A stretch of 23,061 nt of DNA, taken from Plakobranchus ocellatus. Its lineage: Eukaryota; Mollusca; Gastropoda; Plakobranchidae. This document shows, in pieces, positions 1 to 10,353 of the stretch (its first letter is position 1; each line of letters opens with the position of its first letter). The notes below the pieces were generated by a model, which was given only the letters and a program-made list of their open reading frames with translations, made no database searches and was not told the DNA's origin. The stretch spans positions 958,119-981,179 of the forward strand of contig BLXT01004580.1 in NCBI GenBank assembly GCA_019648995.1, written 5' to 3'. The position numbers were made by a program, and so were the translations under genes.

Positions 1-28
1 CATACACGCTCAAACTTGTTGGTCAAAC
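1..28. repeat. fragment resembling the terminal repeat of the 520-706 element
   Basis: The first bases, reading CATACACGCTCAAACTTGTT, resemble the inverted terminal repeat of the element at 520-706 (CACACGCTCAAATTTGTTT). Only one end is visible and the window edge cuts it, so it may be a second copy or a solo fragment. Confidence 0.4.
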
Positions 29-519
29 ATTTTTTCCAATAGTTCATGATGAATAGATCAACAGCGTTTGCTCTCCCTTGCACTTGCTTTCAAGCGAAAA
101 AGAAAATAGAAAAGCAAAGAAAGTGGGCCAAAAAATACGCAAGAGTAGCAGAGCATCCAAAATCTCGTAGATATATATTCATCTGCACCGGCCGCTGACT
201 TTTGAGAGTTGTCTAATTTCTTAACTCCCTTCGAAAACTCGTCCGCATTCAATTAATTTTCGTTTTCATTTCTTCTTTTTGTGGCATCTATGTACCTCGC
301 ACTGTATTTCACCAGCAGAAACAGGTAGCTTCTTTTTTTTTTTTTTTTATCGGTTCTATAATCTTTACTTTTAACTTTCCAGAGCTAAGGAGAAGTCTGG
401 TACACTTCAATTAGCTCCAGAATATATTTTTCATCCTTTGATGTGGCATGCTGGTGTAAAAATTTAGATCTTTTGTATTCCGCAGCAAATAAAAAAAATG
501 TTTGCGCAAAAAATTGGAT

Positions 520-706
520 GAGGCCCACACACGCTGAAACAATTTGACGGTTTGATAAAAAAATATATCAACTGACAACAAATCCGTCAAATATTTGACG
601 TCAAATTTTTTTTTTTGACTATCAAACACGCCCATAAAGGATACAAAAACTTTCAAAAATCATATTTGATTAAATCATCAAACAAATTTGAGCGTGTGCG
701 GGCCGC
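520..706. mobile_element. MITE-like inverted-repeat element, ~187 bp
   Basis: The left end reads GGCCCACACACGCTGAAAC and the complement of the right end reads GGCCCGCACACGCTCAAAT. The similarity continues with interruptions for about 30 nt (TTTGACGGTTTGAT against TTTGTTTGATGATT). The interior is AT-rich and has repeated TTTGAC/GTCAAA words but no ORF, so it is non-autonomous. No clear target-site duplication was found, so the superfamily is unassigned. Confidence 0.6.
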
Positions 707-2342
707 TTAAGACCTACTGCAAAGAGGAGTAGAACATATTAATCTTCGACCTAGTGTAACCATGAGGTTTTCTATCCAACAACCTCGAACAGCTTGGTTA
801 ATTTAATATATAGTTACTAAGTTTTAGAAATTGAAAATAGAAACGTTTACTATTCATCTTCAGTATAGGCATGCAAATTGCCATTTATCTACGAAGGATC
901 GTGTGGTGTCAGGGTTACGCACGCAACTAACTTAATCACGTGCAGTATCAAATTAGTTTCTTCGCAGCAAATCCGGGCGTGAGCAGAAAAGGCTATGGGG
1001 TGTTTTTGTGCTTAATAGGCCTGAGGTTACCAAAACCTAGAATTTGTTATGCTTACCTATCCGCGTTTTTTTTTCGCCATCGGTGGCTGACAAAGAATGT
1101 ATCTTCGATCTATGTCATTGCAGGTCCAAAGAGTTCAACTTAGGCAAAAATTTTGCAGTAATTGAACAATTTTTAAACATAGCTCGATCTTAGAACTCTT
1201 AAACTATAGACTCGATAACATATCAAAAACAGACAAGACAGTTTTGTTAGTGTATTGCCAGTGTTTAAATATTAATTAATACTCGCCACTTACATTAAAA
1301 TCGAGATCCAGTGCATTACATTTATTGAATGCTCACAGAAATGCTGTCTTTGCTTGAATCATGTGTTTTGATGGAGATAATTGCTCTCGTTCTCTCAGGA
1401 TGGATTTTCTATGTAAGTTTTTCTTCTCAATTTTTTTTTTTTTTATTTTGTTTTCAAGTGATCAAATTTTCTCGGATGTTATAACTTTATGCATCCTACA
1501 GATGCTGGTAAAATTGTACTATGGTACTACTATCTTCGTACGAAGTGAAGAGATGCTCAAAATCTTAAAACAAATCTTCCATTGGAAGGGCGGACAAGAT
1601 AAAGATCTAGGGTGGTTCTAATGGTTCTAAGCAGTATGGCGTTCTTATCTTTAGAATTTTTTTTTGAAGACGTTTTATACCCTCCAAAGCATTTTTTTGA
1701 GCGGGAATAGTTTAGTCAAGTGAGTAAAAATTGCTTTGTAAAGAAAATGGGTGGAGTTGGGACTGGAATTAGATCCAGATGGGCTTTTTAAAATCATTTG
1801 ATTGGTAGCACTCGAGAATAGATTTGGTTTTCCAGGCTATCTCGAAAGCCTCTTTTAGTTTTGTGATTTTCTTATTTGTGGAAAGACGTCAAAATCCGAG
1901 CATGGCTTCAGGATTCAAGGTACTGCAGCAGGGAGATAAACAGGTCAATAATGAACGTGGAAATTCCACTCACATTGCGCGGGTGAACACTGAACTCGAG
2001 CTGGTCAAATGCTATGTCTATAATGTCTAAAAGCCAGTAGTAATAGACTGCCAGCAATTAGCCTTCTTCAAAACATCACGTGATTAGGGGATTCAGATTG
2101 TAAATATAAACAAGATAATAGAAGTCTGCTGTATGAAGCAAAAAAAAAGTGTGATTAGAGTTGTGGTTGGTTAAAAGATGCACATCTCCGATTCGTATGT
2201 TGTTCTGGAGAATGTTAATTTCATTTATTGGTGAAATCGGTTTTATCAGGCTTGCATACTCGGGAAGCGATAAAATTATAATTTCCTTGGTGTGCATTGA
2301 CTATTGACAAAGATGAGTTTGTGTTATACAATCGAACATTAT

Positions 2343-2397
2343 AATATACATATATATATATATATATATATGTCATATATACATACATATATATAAT

Positions 2398-2430
<33 letters not shown>

Positions 2431-2448
2431 ATATAAATATATATAAAG
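2343..2448. repeat. AT-rich microsatellite (TA)n with TATG/TACA variants
   Basis: About 100 nt of alternating TA with short ATAC and ATGT interruptions, including TATGTATGTATG. It lies in the 3' flank, outside any coding sequence. Confidence 0.95.
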
Positions 2449-3797
2449 TTTTCAAAATTATCATTGGACGAAATTTTAATAAATATTATTAGATATAGAG
2501 TTAACATGTAGCTTAAACCATTCATGATGAACTAGGTAGGTCATTAAGAGAGTTTTGACAACTGTATCACAGCATTTTGTTTTCAATGTCCAAATAATGA
2601 AAATTTTAAAAGTTATCATAGAAGGGACTATTATTTAGGGAGAAAGTTTTCAATGGTGATTTTAGGATTTATTAGATTAGAGCATATTTATTATGCGTGT
2701 GGGAGATATTTCATGCCGAGGTGCTGGCAACCTCAATACACATCAATACATTAAGTTATCAAACACAATGTCTCGTTTTTGTCGTTACCATATTCTTCTC
2801 TGGCATGATCAGGTCGGCATGCATCGAAAACGTTGCACCTGTATTGCTTTGATCGTTGTGCACAGTGCATAAAGGCTCTAAATCTTCATAGGCTTACAGC
2901 ATAATCTTGGCAACATATTAATGTTCTTTTTTAACGATTCTGATCCTCCGCGAAATTAATACATTTCGTGTATTATATTTATGTTTTGCATTAAATACCA
3001 CTATGTTTGGTGCCTTGGTTTCAAAATATCTGTCAAAGTTAATTGTAAACGGTGGAAAAAGCACACCAGCAGTACTGACATTAATAAGCTATAGCATATT
3101 TTTGTTGAAATATAATTTTCAAAAATTTAATGAAAGGAAGTCAGCCAACATGGAAATTACAAAAGCGACACACAAAATAAACAGCATTTAGCAAAAATAA
3201 GTCTCTAGGATAACCTATGATCTAAAAAATGAATTATCAATCTAATGCTCTTTATTTTTTTTTATTTCTTCTACATAAGATCAATTACTCGTTAGCAGTG
3301 ATTAATTGATTTCACATTAAGTTCCAAACAAATGGTCTCCCTGTTTTTTTCACATTGAAAACTTCAAATATGCCACTGATGGATACATCTTGACGGTAGG
3401 TGGAACTTGCGGAAGTGCGATACCCGGGTGAAAAAGTATTTTGGTTGTTATATACCCAAGAATTAAAACAGATGAAAAGTTATTGAAATTAATGATACTC
3501 TATCGTAAAAAAATGTAAAATATACATTTACAACTACAAAAACTTTACATTAAAAAAAATTATTTCACTTTTTGGTTTTTGAAAATCTAAATTGTCCAAA
3601 AACTGTTCTTTCTCAAGGCTCGTTTGGTTTGAATTGTGATAGGCAATTGATCGTAGCCTTTCTTATAATTTCAATTTTGTCACTGATTTAAACACAATAA
3701 AAATTTAAACGGGAGTCTTTTTTGAAAAATTGAAAGTCCTTAAAATATTCTACTGTAAATGTTTAGCCTATGAGAAGATCCTAGCAATAGCCTAAAA

Positions 3798-3803
3798 TTT
3801 TAT
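3798..3803 (-). terminator. possible polyadenylation signal AATAAA
   Basis: This is the first canonical AATAAA found downstream of the stop codon on the sense strand, about 850 nt away. The implied 3' UTR would contain the long GA/GATA tract. No clear GU-rich element was identified after it. Variant hexamers occur closer in (AATACA near 4142-4137, CATAAA near 4420-4415), so the true 3' end is undecided. Confidence 0.2.
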
Positions 3804-4221
3804 TTTCTGATGTCATTGTCGCGTCCACTGGTTTAGGACTATGATTCAGGCCACAGCAATTAGTAAAAGAGTGTGAGCACAATTTGTAGATATCGTGAAA
3901 ATGCACAAAACCGTAATCAAAATAAAAGTTATGTTTTAAAAAAATGTTTAAAAAAAAATTATTGGATACAAAAGGAGGTGACAATGCTGAAATAAAAAAA
4001 TGTACAAAATTGGGTTTTTGTTGTTATTCTTAATTTTGTTTTAAAATCTTTTGGTGTGACGTTAATATTATCCCAGACAAAAGGTATACATCATCAGGAA
4101 CCGATACATTAATATTTTTTGTCTCTTTTTCAAAGTGTGTATTATACTCCTCTGCTCTCGCAACTCCCTTTTTGGGTTATCAGTCTCTCTTTGTGTGATT
4201 TTTTTTAGTTTAACAATATTC

Positions 4222-4428
4222 CTCATCTCTCTGTCTTTCTTTCTCTCTATGTATCTATCTATCTATCTAGCTATCTATCTATCTATCTAACTATCTATAT
4301 ATCTATCTATCTATCTCTATCTCTCTACTGTCTATCTATCTCTCTCTCTTTCTCTCTCTTTTTATCTTTCTCTTTCTACTTCTCTTTCTCTCTCTCGCTT
4401 CTTCTTTCTCTCTTCATTTATGCTCTTA

Positions 4429-4485
<57 letters not shown>

Positions 4486-4493
4486 ATCTCTCT
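4222..4493. repeat. compound TC/TCTA microsatellite in the 3' UTR or flank
   Basis: About 270 nt of TCTA units passing into TTTC and (TC)n, with a pure TC run of about 40 nt near 4440-4481. On the sense strand it is (GATA)n and (GA)n, starting about 160 nt after the stop codon, so it is probably in the 3' UTR or just past it. Confidence 0.95.
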
Positions 4494-4654
4494 GGGGATC
4501 TCATAAGTTATTGCCATCCTAAATTCAGAATTAAGAAAGCAGTCGGTAAATATAAAATTCGCAGTGAATGTAAATGAAATATAAAAATAAGACAGAAAAT
4601 AATTTAGCGAAATAAAACATTTTCGGTGTTTCAGTTCTTGTTATCTGTTACAGT

Positions 4655-4849
4655 TCAATGACGTTGAGCTCCTTGCAGCTTGTAATATAGCCCTTGCTTA
4701 GCCATCAGAGTGTCGTGGGTTCCAATCTCATGCACAACTCCATCTTTAAACACGGCGATTTTGTCGGCATCCTTGATGGTGGTCAGTCTGTGGGCGATTG
4801 TGATGCATGTCCGGCCGGCACGGGCCTTGTCCAGCGCTTCTTGAACGAT
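4655..4849 (-). CDS. ABCB1: ABCB1-like terminal coding exon: NBD2 H-loop and stop
   Basis: 64 codons plus TGA (residues 747-810), acceptor ctgtaactag. It encodes [20 protein letters not shown] with the switch histidine at its end, [40 protein letters not shown] and AQRH-stop. The end of the protein is a few residues shorter than human ABCB1, which finishes in a basic tail after the same G-x-Y-x-x-L/M-x-x-x-Q pattern. The stop codon occupies 4657-4655. Confidence 0.97.
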   Translation of the reverse strand: MVQEALDKARAGRTCITIAHRLTTIKDADKIAVFKDGVVHEIGTHDTLMAKQGLYYKLQGAQRH

Positions 4850-5589
4850 CTAGTTACAGAAAAAAAAAGTCTTGGTCACAATCCAAGCGTATGAAATAAT
4901 ATTTATAATCAAGAAACGGAAAGTTTAATGTAATAAAGAAAACTTCATGTTGAATAAGCGATAAAAAACTAATATCATCAAAACAAAAGTGAGGACTGCG
5001 ATAAGGGAATCGCAGCAATGCTTGCGTGTTTTTGTTCTCTTTGTTCGTTGTTGCTGCTGCTGTTGTTGCTGCTGGCTTGTTTGTTGTTTTTTTTTTAAGT
5101 CATAGTTATCATGTTTAAGCAAAATAAAAATAAAAAAAGGTATTTAGGAAAACAAGGATTACAGATTTTTCAGTTTGCTACCAAAAGCGTTCAAAAACAC
5201 TATGCGGGAATATTATAAGGGTAGTAAATTTAAAACAAAAATTCCATAATAAGTCATGATATTCAACAACAACAAAATTTTTTGCCTCAACATAACAGAA
5301 GCAAGCACAAAGCTAACTGGAAATAAATGAGTTTCTAGAAACACAAATGAAAATGACAATTATTTTGAATATCCTTTGATAAAATTACTTTGACAATTTA
5401 GCATCAATTGATTTCTTTTCAGAGGAGAGAAAAAAGAAGAAAGCGTACGAATTGACAATATGGTGCCAATGAAACAAAATTAGGAAATGTTTTTAGAAAG
5501 ATTGGACTTTGCTTGCAAATCTTTCAAAAATTGCATGCAGTTAAAAACTCTGTGAGACTCCACATTAGAATGAAGCCTGTTTTGCTTAC
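4850..5589 (-). other. last intron, 740 bp
   Basis: This intron lies between the two final NBD2 exons. It holds an imperfect TTG/CTG triplet tract (sense CAA/CAG) near 5047-5087 of about 13 units. Read in one frame that tract gives a short glutamine run, but it is inside a well-defined intron. Nothing else is recognisable. Confidence 0.85.
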
Positions 5590-5736
5590 CTTCTCACTCT
5601 CATTATCCAGAGCCGATGTTGCCTCATCCAGGAGAAGAATCTTTGGGTTCCTGATGAGAGCTCGGGCAATGGCAACTCTTTGTTTTTGTCCCCCGCTGAG
5701 TTGCGTGCCTTTACTACCCACATTCGTGTCGTAACC
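5590..5736 (-). CDS. ABCB1: ABCB1-like exon: NBD2 signature and Walker B
   Basis: 49 codons (residues 698-746), acceptor attttacag, donor gtaagc, phase 0 at both ends. It encodes [12 protein letters not shown], signature [20 protein letters not shown], Walker [13 protein letters not shown] and NESEK. Catalytic glutamate and D-loop are intact, so both composite ATP sites of the transporter look canonical as far as this window shows. It ends eight codons earlier than its NBD1 counterpart, so the I-V-Q-x-A-L-D-K stretch falls in the next exon. The two halves therefore do not share this intron position. Confidence 0.97.
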
Positions 5737-6450
5737 CTGTAAAATGTGATGTGTGTATCTTAGTTATAAAGAGGAGGAACGTCGTGATGAACATTAAAGA
5801 TTTCATTTGATGAATTTTTAATTGTGAAATTTTAATCATGTAACCTTCGCAATCATAATCGGCCAGCTTCAGTAGGAAATAATATTATTTTTCGACAGGA
5901 TATTTTTTTGTAAAAAAAAATTATTTCTCTGTTCAAAAACGGGTAAGAAAATTATGCAAAATAAACCGTTTTTCATATGTCACGTTTCTATAGTTCATGT
6001 TCATGTTAACAGATCTTAATTCTTATGATTTACAATCTTCTTTCAAGTTAAAAAAAATCTTCATAGAGCAGATATCTCAGAAGCATCCACCTTGCGTCGT
6101 AATGATATCGATGCTTACTGATTTTAAAAGAAGTAAAAATCTCTTGATAACTTATAATCTTTTTGTGAGACGTACTGTATTTTGGTAGCCTACTGAAATA
6201 TTGCGCTACATCTGCTTGAAGACTGAAAGTTGATAGATCTTTAATTTCTATTTTCAAGCAATTCTTTTTCCTCCCCAAAAATATTGACAAAACAATTCAA
6301 CAGAACACAAATGTATCAACTGTAACACTGTAGTTGAGATTTATTGTCACCACTAATGTCGCTTCGTCTGATGATATGAATCCAAAGTTCAAAGATAAAT
6401 AAATTATCTTCCTAAGAAACTGACAAGCTATAAAGTTAAGAGACCTATCC

Positions 6451-6710
6451 ATGGAAAGATCGAATGAAATAATGTGTATTGGTGGATAAGCTGAGCCACC
6501 AAAGCTAAAATTGCTGAAGGCGGTGATTTTATAACATTGCATTGTGTACGATGGCAGATATGCAAAGCGAGTATTGGTAGAGACGTATCAATGGCAGAGA
6601 CCATACTTTTTACATAATTGGCAGATGAACAGATGAACACAGCAACCTTTCGTGAAGGTGTAAGCCTTTCAATGGCAGTGAATGTATTAAATTGTTTATA
6701 TTGGTAGATC
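6451..6710 (-). repeat. decayed copies of the preceding exon's 3' end
   Basis: The last 39 nt of the exon at 6739-6945 (sense start TCTGCCAATATACAC) recur in the downstream intron. The nearest copy, 69 nt away (about 6708-6670), matches 33 of 39 positions without gaps but has lost the GTAAGT donor. Weaker copies begin at the plus-strand words ATGGCAG at 6591 and 6551 and ATGGAAAG at 6451. Spacing is irregular (69, 81, 40 and 100 nt). Confidence 0.65.
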
Positions 6711-6738
6711 TACAGAGAGTTTACTGATGTAAACTTAC

Positions 6739-6945
6739 CGATGGCAGAGATTGTATAAAATTGTGTATATTGGCAGACTTTGCTGCTTGGATAATTTCAT
6801 CCATGCTGACAGTCCTAGAGTTGTCACCATAAGCGATGTTCTCTGCAATACTCTGGTCAAAGAGGATAGGTTCCTGGGACACAAGGCCGATTTGAGAGCG
6901 TAGCCACTGGATATTCAAATCTTTCAGGCGATATTTATCCAGGCT
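6739..6945 (-). CDS. ABCB1: ABCB1-like exon: NBD2 Q-loop segment
   Basis: 69 codons (residues 629-697), acceptor gttaaccag, donor gtaagt, phase 0 at both ends. It encodes [20 protein letters not shown], then [20 protein letters not shown] with the Q-loop glutamine, then [20 protein letters not shown] and HNFIQSLPS. It parallels the NBD1 exon at 22381-22584 position for position. The usual D-G of L-L-D-G after the first strand is replaced by D-K. The last 39 nt of the exon recur, decayed, in the following intron. Confidence 0.96.
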
Positions 6946-7141
6946 CTGGTTAACCGCATAGAAAGATTTTTTTTTTAATAATTTAAAAACACCATTGGTT
7001 TTGAATTAATTCAATATCAAAATATTACAAGATGTACAAGTCATGCGATTATTCTCGCAACAGAGAAGTTAGAGGAAAACACCGATTTACCAAGGATGAG
7101 AGCAAGTCATGAGATTTCGTCCCCATTTTCGAATAATACTG

Positions 7142-7160
7142 CCCCTCTCCTTCCCCCCTC

Positions 7161-7213
<53 letters not shown>

Positions 7214-7215
7214 CT

Positions 7216-7258
<43 letters not shown>

Positions 7259-7294
7259 CTATCTGTCTGTCTGTCTATCTATCTTTCTATCTAT

Positions 7295-7364
<70 letters not shown>

Positions 7365-7420
7365 GTCTATTTATCTTCCTCTATCTCCCTCTTTCTCTCT
7401 CTCCTTCCCTCTGTCCCTGT
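7142..7420. repeat. compound TC/TCTA microsatellite (intron)
   Basis: A TC-rich run, then more than 25 TCTA-type units with TCTG and TTTA variants, then TC-rich again. It gives long Ser-Leu and Tyr-Leu-Ser-Ile reading frames that are repeat artefacts. It directly abuts the SINE at 7421-7587. Confidence 0.95.
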
Positions 7421-7587
7421 TTTGGGGACCTTGGTGGCACAGTGGATAGTGAACCCACCCTGAGATCTGCAGGGACCCTTCTGTCGCTAGTTCGAGCCCT
7501 GTCACCGGCTTCCTGGCCTGACGGAGGGTCTGAGAGTCTGAGATCACCTCTCTGTGAACTAGTTATATACATAAACCAAACCAAACC
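7421..7587 (+). mobile_element. tRNA-derived SINE
   Basis: On the plus strand a good RNA polymerase III A box, TGGCACAGTGG, lies at 7435-7445, and a B box, AGTTCGAGCCC, at 7489-7499, 43 nt apart. A tRNA-unrelated segment of about 75 nt follows, ending in a short CAAAC-type tail (7571-7587). It is antisense to the transporter gene and inside an intron. Similar TCCTGTT-like words flank it, but a target-site duplication is not certain. The family could not be named. Confidence 0.75.
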
Positions 7588-7687
7588 TGGTCCTGTTCTC
7601 TGTCTCCCAGACCCGATCTCCCTCCCTCTTTTGCTTTCTCTCACCTAAATTCATTTGTTCTCTTTCAATACTTAAGGTGCGACTCAC

Positions 7688-7885
7688 CACCTCGCCACTC
7701 TCCGGGTCATAGAATCTTTCTATCAACTGGACACAGGTGCTTTTGCCACATCCACTCTCCCCTACCAGAGCTAGTGTCTGTCCCGGCTCCACGCTCAGGT
7801 CAAGGCCGTTTAGTACTTTAACATCAGGCCGCATGGGATACCTGAAGTGGCAGCCTTTAAACTTAACGGTCGCTGTGAATGAACC
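7688..7885 (-). CDS. ABCB1: ABCB1-like exon: NBD2 Walker A
   Basis: 66 codons (residues 563-628), acceptor ccaattcaag, donor gtgagt, phase 0 at both ends. It encodes [20 protein letters not shown] with the A-loop aromatic (Tyr of F-R-Y-P), then [19 protein letters not shown], then the Walker [10 protein letters not shown], then [15 protein letters not shown]. The A-loop stacks on adenine and the Walker A lysine binds the phosphates. This is the counterpart of the NBD1 Walker A exon that lies off the right edge. The intron that follows carries a long microsatellite and a SINE. Confidence 0.97.
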
Positions 7886-8480
7886 CTTGAATTGGAAAAA
7901 GAAAATTTCACGTTGTTATTTTACTGTACCCATCTGTTACTCATGTTCATAATATAATTCATAAAAATCAGGCACACCAACCAGGAAGAAAAAGAGATCG
8001 AGAGAAGTTGGTCAGATAAAGAGGCTAGTAAGAAGAAAGAATGTGAGGTTTATGACGCACAATGGCGATCACGACAATTCACTCAATATCCTGATTGTTT
8101 CGTCTTTTTTACGTGAGTGAGAATTCAACTTTTCAGAAACATCACTTTCTTCGTATCTATATCTCTCCGGCCCTCAATATTTACAGTTAAAGATAGAATG
8201 ATACTGAAGGCTTTTATACTGGTATACGTAGGCGTATCTCTAAAATTCTAACGATTTAATAAAAAAATTTTTTTTTAATCTGTCCGAGTTCACTTTCTAT
8301 AATCCTGATTGATTAATAGGTTTGTTTTGTTTTGCTTTGTTTTGTTGTTCGTGTTTGACCATACATTCTAGACATTCAACTAAAAAACAAATTTTCCAAA
8401 GTTCTTTCTAATTCTTTTGAAAGTATACAACGTGCACAAGATCACTAACAAAAGTCGTAAATGAAGTCTTTATATCCTAC

Positions 8481-8643
8481 CTGTGAAGGTTTCTCTCCTT
8501 TCTTTGAGTAGGCATCGATTGGAGGAATTTTATCGTGTAGGTTAAATATAAAACTAGCCGCTTTCCCGGCCTTGCTGAAATCTGGTGCGAAGGCCAGAGA
8601 GCGGCCAAGCTGCATGGAACAGAAAACCACACAGCCCAGAACT
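8481..8643 (-). CDS. ABCB1: ABCB1-like exon: TM12 and lead-in to NBD2
   Basis: 163 nt, the last base of the split arginine codon plus 54 codons (residues 508-562), acceptor ttatcctctag, donor gtagga. It encodes VLGCVVFCSMQLGRSLAFAP, corresponding to TM12, then DFSKAGKAASFIFNLHDKIP and IDAYSKKGEKPSQ. The F-A-P-D-x-x-K-A-x-x-A-A pattern, followed by P-x-I-D-x-Y-S-x-x-G, is the standard link from TM12 to NBD2 in P-glycoproteins. TM12 lines the drug-binding cavity in studied members. Confidence 0.95.
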
Positions 8644-8888
8644 CTAGAGGATAAAAGAAAGCATGAAGTGTGTTCATATTACATGTATAAATATATAAGA
8701 ATCTAGATAATACGAATATTGTGCGAAAGTAACCCTCTGACTACAAAGTTGTTCAGGATTTATTCACTCTATGTATTTGAAGAATGGCATAAATCTTTCT
8801 TCTCCTTTCTGTGCGCTGTCTGGAACAGACATTGTCGGTCGTGTTTCTCCACTCATACCTGTTCTAACAAAGTGAACTTTATCTGGCT

Positions 8889-9475
8889 GTTGTTGTTATT
8901 TTTACCTATTGTCCATGAGTTAAGATTTTCAATAAAAGTTTTTCTCCGTCTTCCTCTCTGCGATTCCTTTAATCTTTCAAGTGATTGCGAAATGTTCAAA
9001 AACTATATGTCGGCAAATATGTCCTTTAAATTGTAGTTGTCTAAGTCTGATGGTCGCTCAAGTTAAGCTTTTTCAAGTACCGATATATTGGTCTTCATTC
9101 CGTCTATGATGTCCTCATCATTCTCCTGATAAACCATATCTCCACTGCTTTCCATTTCTCTCTGTTTCCTTGTTGATTATACGACACTCACTTTCATGTT
9201 ATAGTACTGACCATCTGTGTGTTTTCATTATCCTTCTTTTGGTGTCACATTTATGTTTCTGTTTGTCAGAATTTGGAATGTATCTTTGGCAGTGGCCGAA
9301 GACTCAACTCCTCTTTGGCCGTGGCTTTACTTTTTCTTATTTCACATGTGTGCATCTACCATCTGATGTTATCATGTACTCAAGGTATTTGAATTTTATT
9401 ACTCGTTTGATTTTTTGTCCTTTGCTAACGAGATTACATTTGGTGTTTGAGGATTTCTTTGAGATGACCATACTT
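8889..9475 (-). pseudogene. decayed LINE (non-LTR retrotransposon) reverse transcriptase C-terminal part
   Basis: Minus-strand frames give a chain of pieces typical of the region after the RT catalytic core of non-LTR elements: TMVISKKSS, KGQKIKR, then KFKYLEYMITSDGRC (family pattern F-K-Y-L-G-x-x-I-T-S-D-G-R-C), ILTNRNINVTPKRRIMKT, a W-S-V-L motif, INKETER, and near the 3' end a G-H-x-C-R-H-like block and RRRKTFIENLNSWTIG. The pieces are broken by stops and frameshifts. No catalytic YADD box or endonuclease is left, so it is a 5'-truncated dead copy. It sits in the intron between the TM11 and TM12 exons in gene orientation. Confidence 0.85.
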
Positions 9476-9650
9476 TAGGGGGTTTTGGGGGTTTTTTTTA
9501 TTCTTTGTTCTTTACAACAACAACATCTAAACGTTCGCGTAGCTGTTCACAAGATTCTGCTATTTACTGTATCTTTTAATCTTTATGGCTATTATTTTTG
9601 TCCTTAAGACAAATAGTCTGACTGCGTAAGGTGATTTTTTTTTTACTGGC

Positions 9651-9681
9651 GGGGGGGGGGGGGGGGGGGGGGGGGGGNNNN
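9651..9681. repeat. poly-G run abutting a 4-N assembly gap
   Basis: 27 consecutive G followed by four N. Run length and gap are probably set by sequencing or assembly limits. The donor of the TM11 exon lies about 70 nt to the right, so the coding exon is not affected. Confidence 0.9.
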
Positions 9682-9752
9682 TTTTATAACTATTTTTGAG
9701 CTTTTTCACGTCTCAAGTTTAATACTATAGTCATTTAATTTTGGGCACTTAC

Positions 9753-9994
9753 CTAAAAATATCTCCCATGGATAACTCATCTTTTTTCAGTAGCTTGGAG
9801 CCGTAAAGGAAGCATGCGCCGAACGCCCAGTAGCTAATACCCTGTGTAAAGCCCGATACCAGGCATACGTTCAATTTGGACTTCATGTTTACTTTGAAAT
9901 CTCGCCACATTTTGTCCCTGAATATTTCATAGATTTTCTGTTCCTTGGTTAGCGCTGACACTGTTCTGATATTGTCAATACTTTCCATTGCTTC
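9753..9994 (-). CDS. ABCB1: ABCB1-like exon: intracellular loop 4 and TM11
   Basis: 242 nt, 80 codons plus two bases of an arginine codon (residues 428-508), acceptor tggtgtcag, donor gtaagt, ending in phase 2. It encodes EAMESIDNIRTVSALTKEQK, the conserved coupling region of loop 4, then YEIFRDKMWRDFK. TM11 follows as SGFTQGISYWAFGACFLYGS, then LLKKDELSMGDIF at the outer start of TM12. The E-A-x-x-x-x-x-x-R-T-V-x-x-L pattern is diagnostic of ABCB proteins. An assembly gap lies about 70 nt beyond the donor, in the intron and outside the coding sequence. Confidence 0.95.
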
Positions 9995-10189
9995 CTGACA
10001 CCACACAATGACAATTTTGCCAATGGAAGGAAAGAAAATAATTCATTTAAGTAAAAGAGAAAAATTTGGAAATTGTTTAAATGATAATCAATGCCATTTT
10101 TAGATGCCAAAATATACATACACTCTCTTAGCACTTTTTAAAATCTATTTAAAAGATGTTTAAGGTAGAGAATCATAGTTTTTTGCATG

Positions 10190-10190
<1 letters not shown>

Positions 10191-10221
<31 letters not shown>

Positions 10222-10266
10222 NNNNNNNNNNNNNNNNNNNNNNNNNNNNNNNNNNNNNNNTCTCTT

Positions 10267-10302
<36 letters not shown>

Positions 10303-10309
10303 TTCCTCT

Positions 10310-10353
<44 letters not shown>

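Larger units (their letters stand above)
707..4221. other. 3' flank without a recognisable gene
   Basis: Both strands show only short scattered ORFs without recognisable domains or splice context. The DNA is AT-rich with frequent T and A runs. Apart from the AT microsatellite and the possible poly(A) signal, I see nothing that can be named. Confidence 0.7.

Noticed and set aside
411-656. Minus-strand ORF of 81 codons in the 3' flank
   Set aside because: It overlaps the MITE-like element and has no domain or codon signal.
1361-1621. Plus-strand ORF of 86 codons in the 3' flank
   Set aside because: Its hydrophobic stretch comes from a T-run, and no family pattern or splice context supports it.
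4925-5122. Minus-strand ORF with a glutamine run
   Set aside because: It lies within a clearly bounded intron, and the run is an imperfect triplet repeat with no flanking domain.
7421-7510. Functional tRNA gene
   Set aside because: A and B boxes are present, but I could not see a convincing acceptor stem or anticodon arm, and a non-tRNA tail follows as in SINEs.
7096-7648. Plus-strand ORFs of 117 and 179 codons rich in Ser, Leu, Tyr and Ile
   Set aside because: They are the translation of TC/TCTA microsatellite and SINE sequence inside an intron of the minus-strand gene.
8719-9478. Two plus-strand ORFs of 105 and 102 codons
   Set aside because: They are antisense to the LINE relic, whose minus-strand protein motifs explain the sequence.
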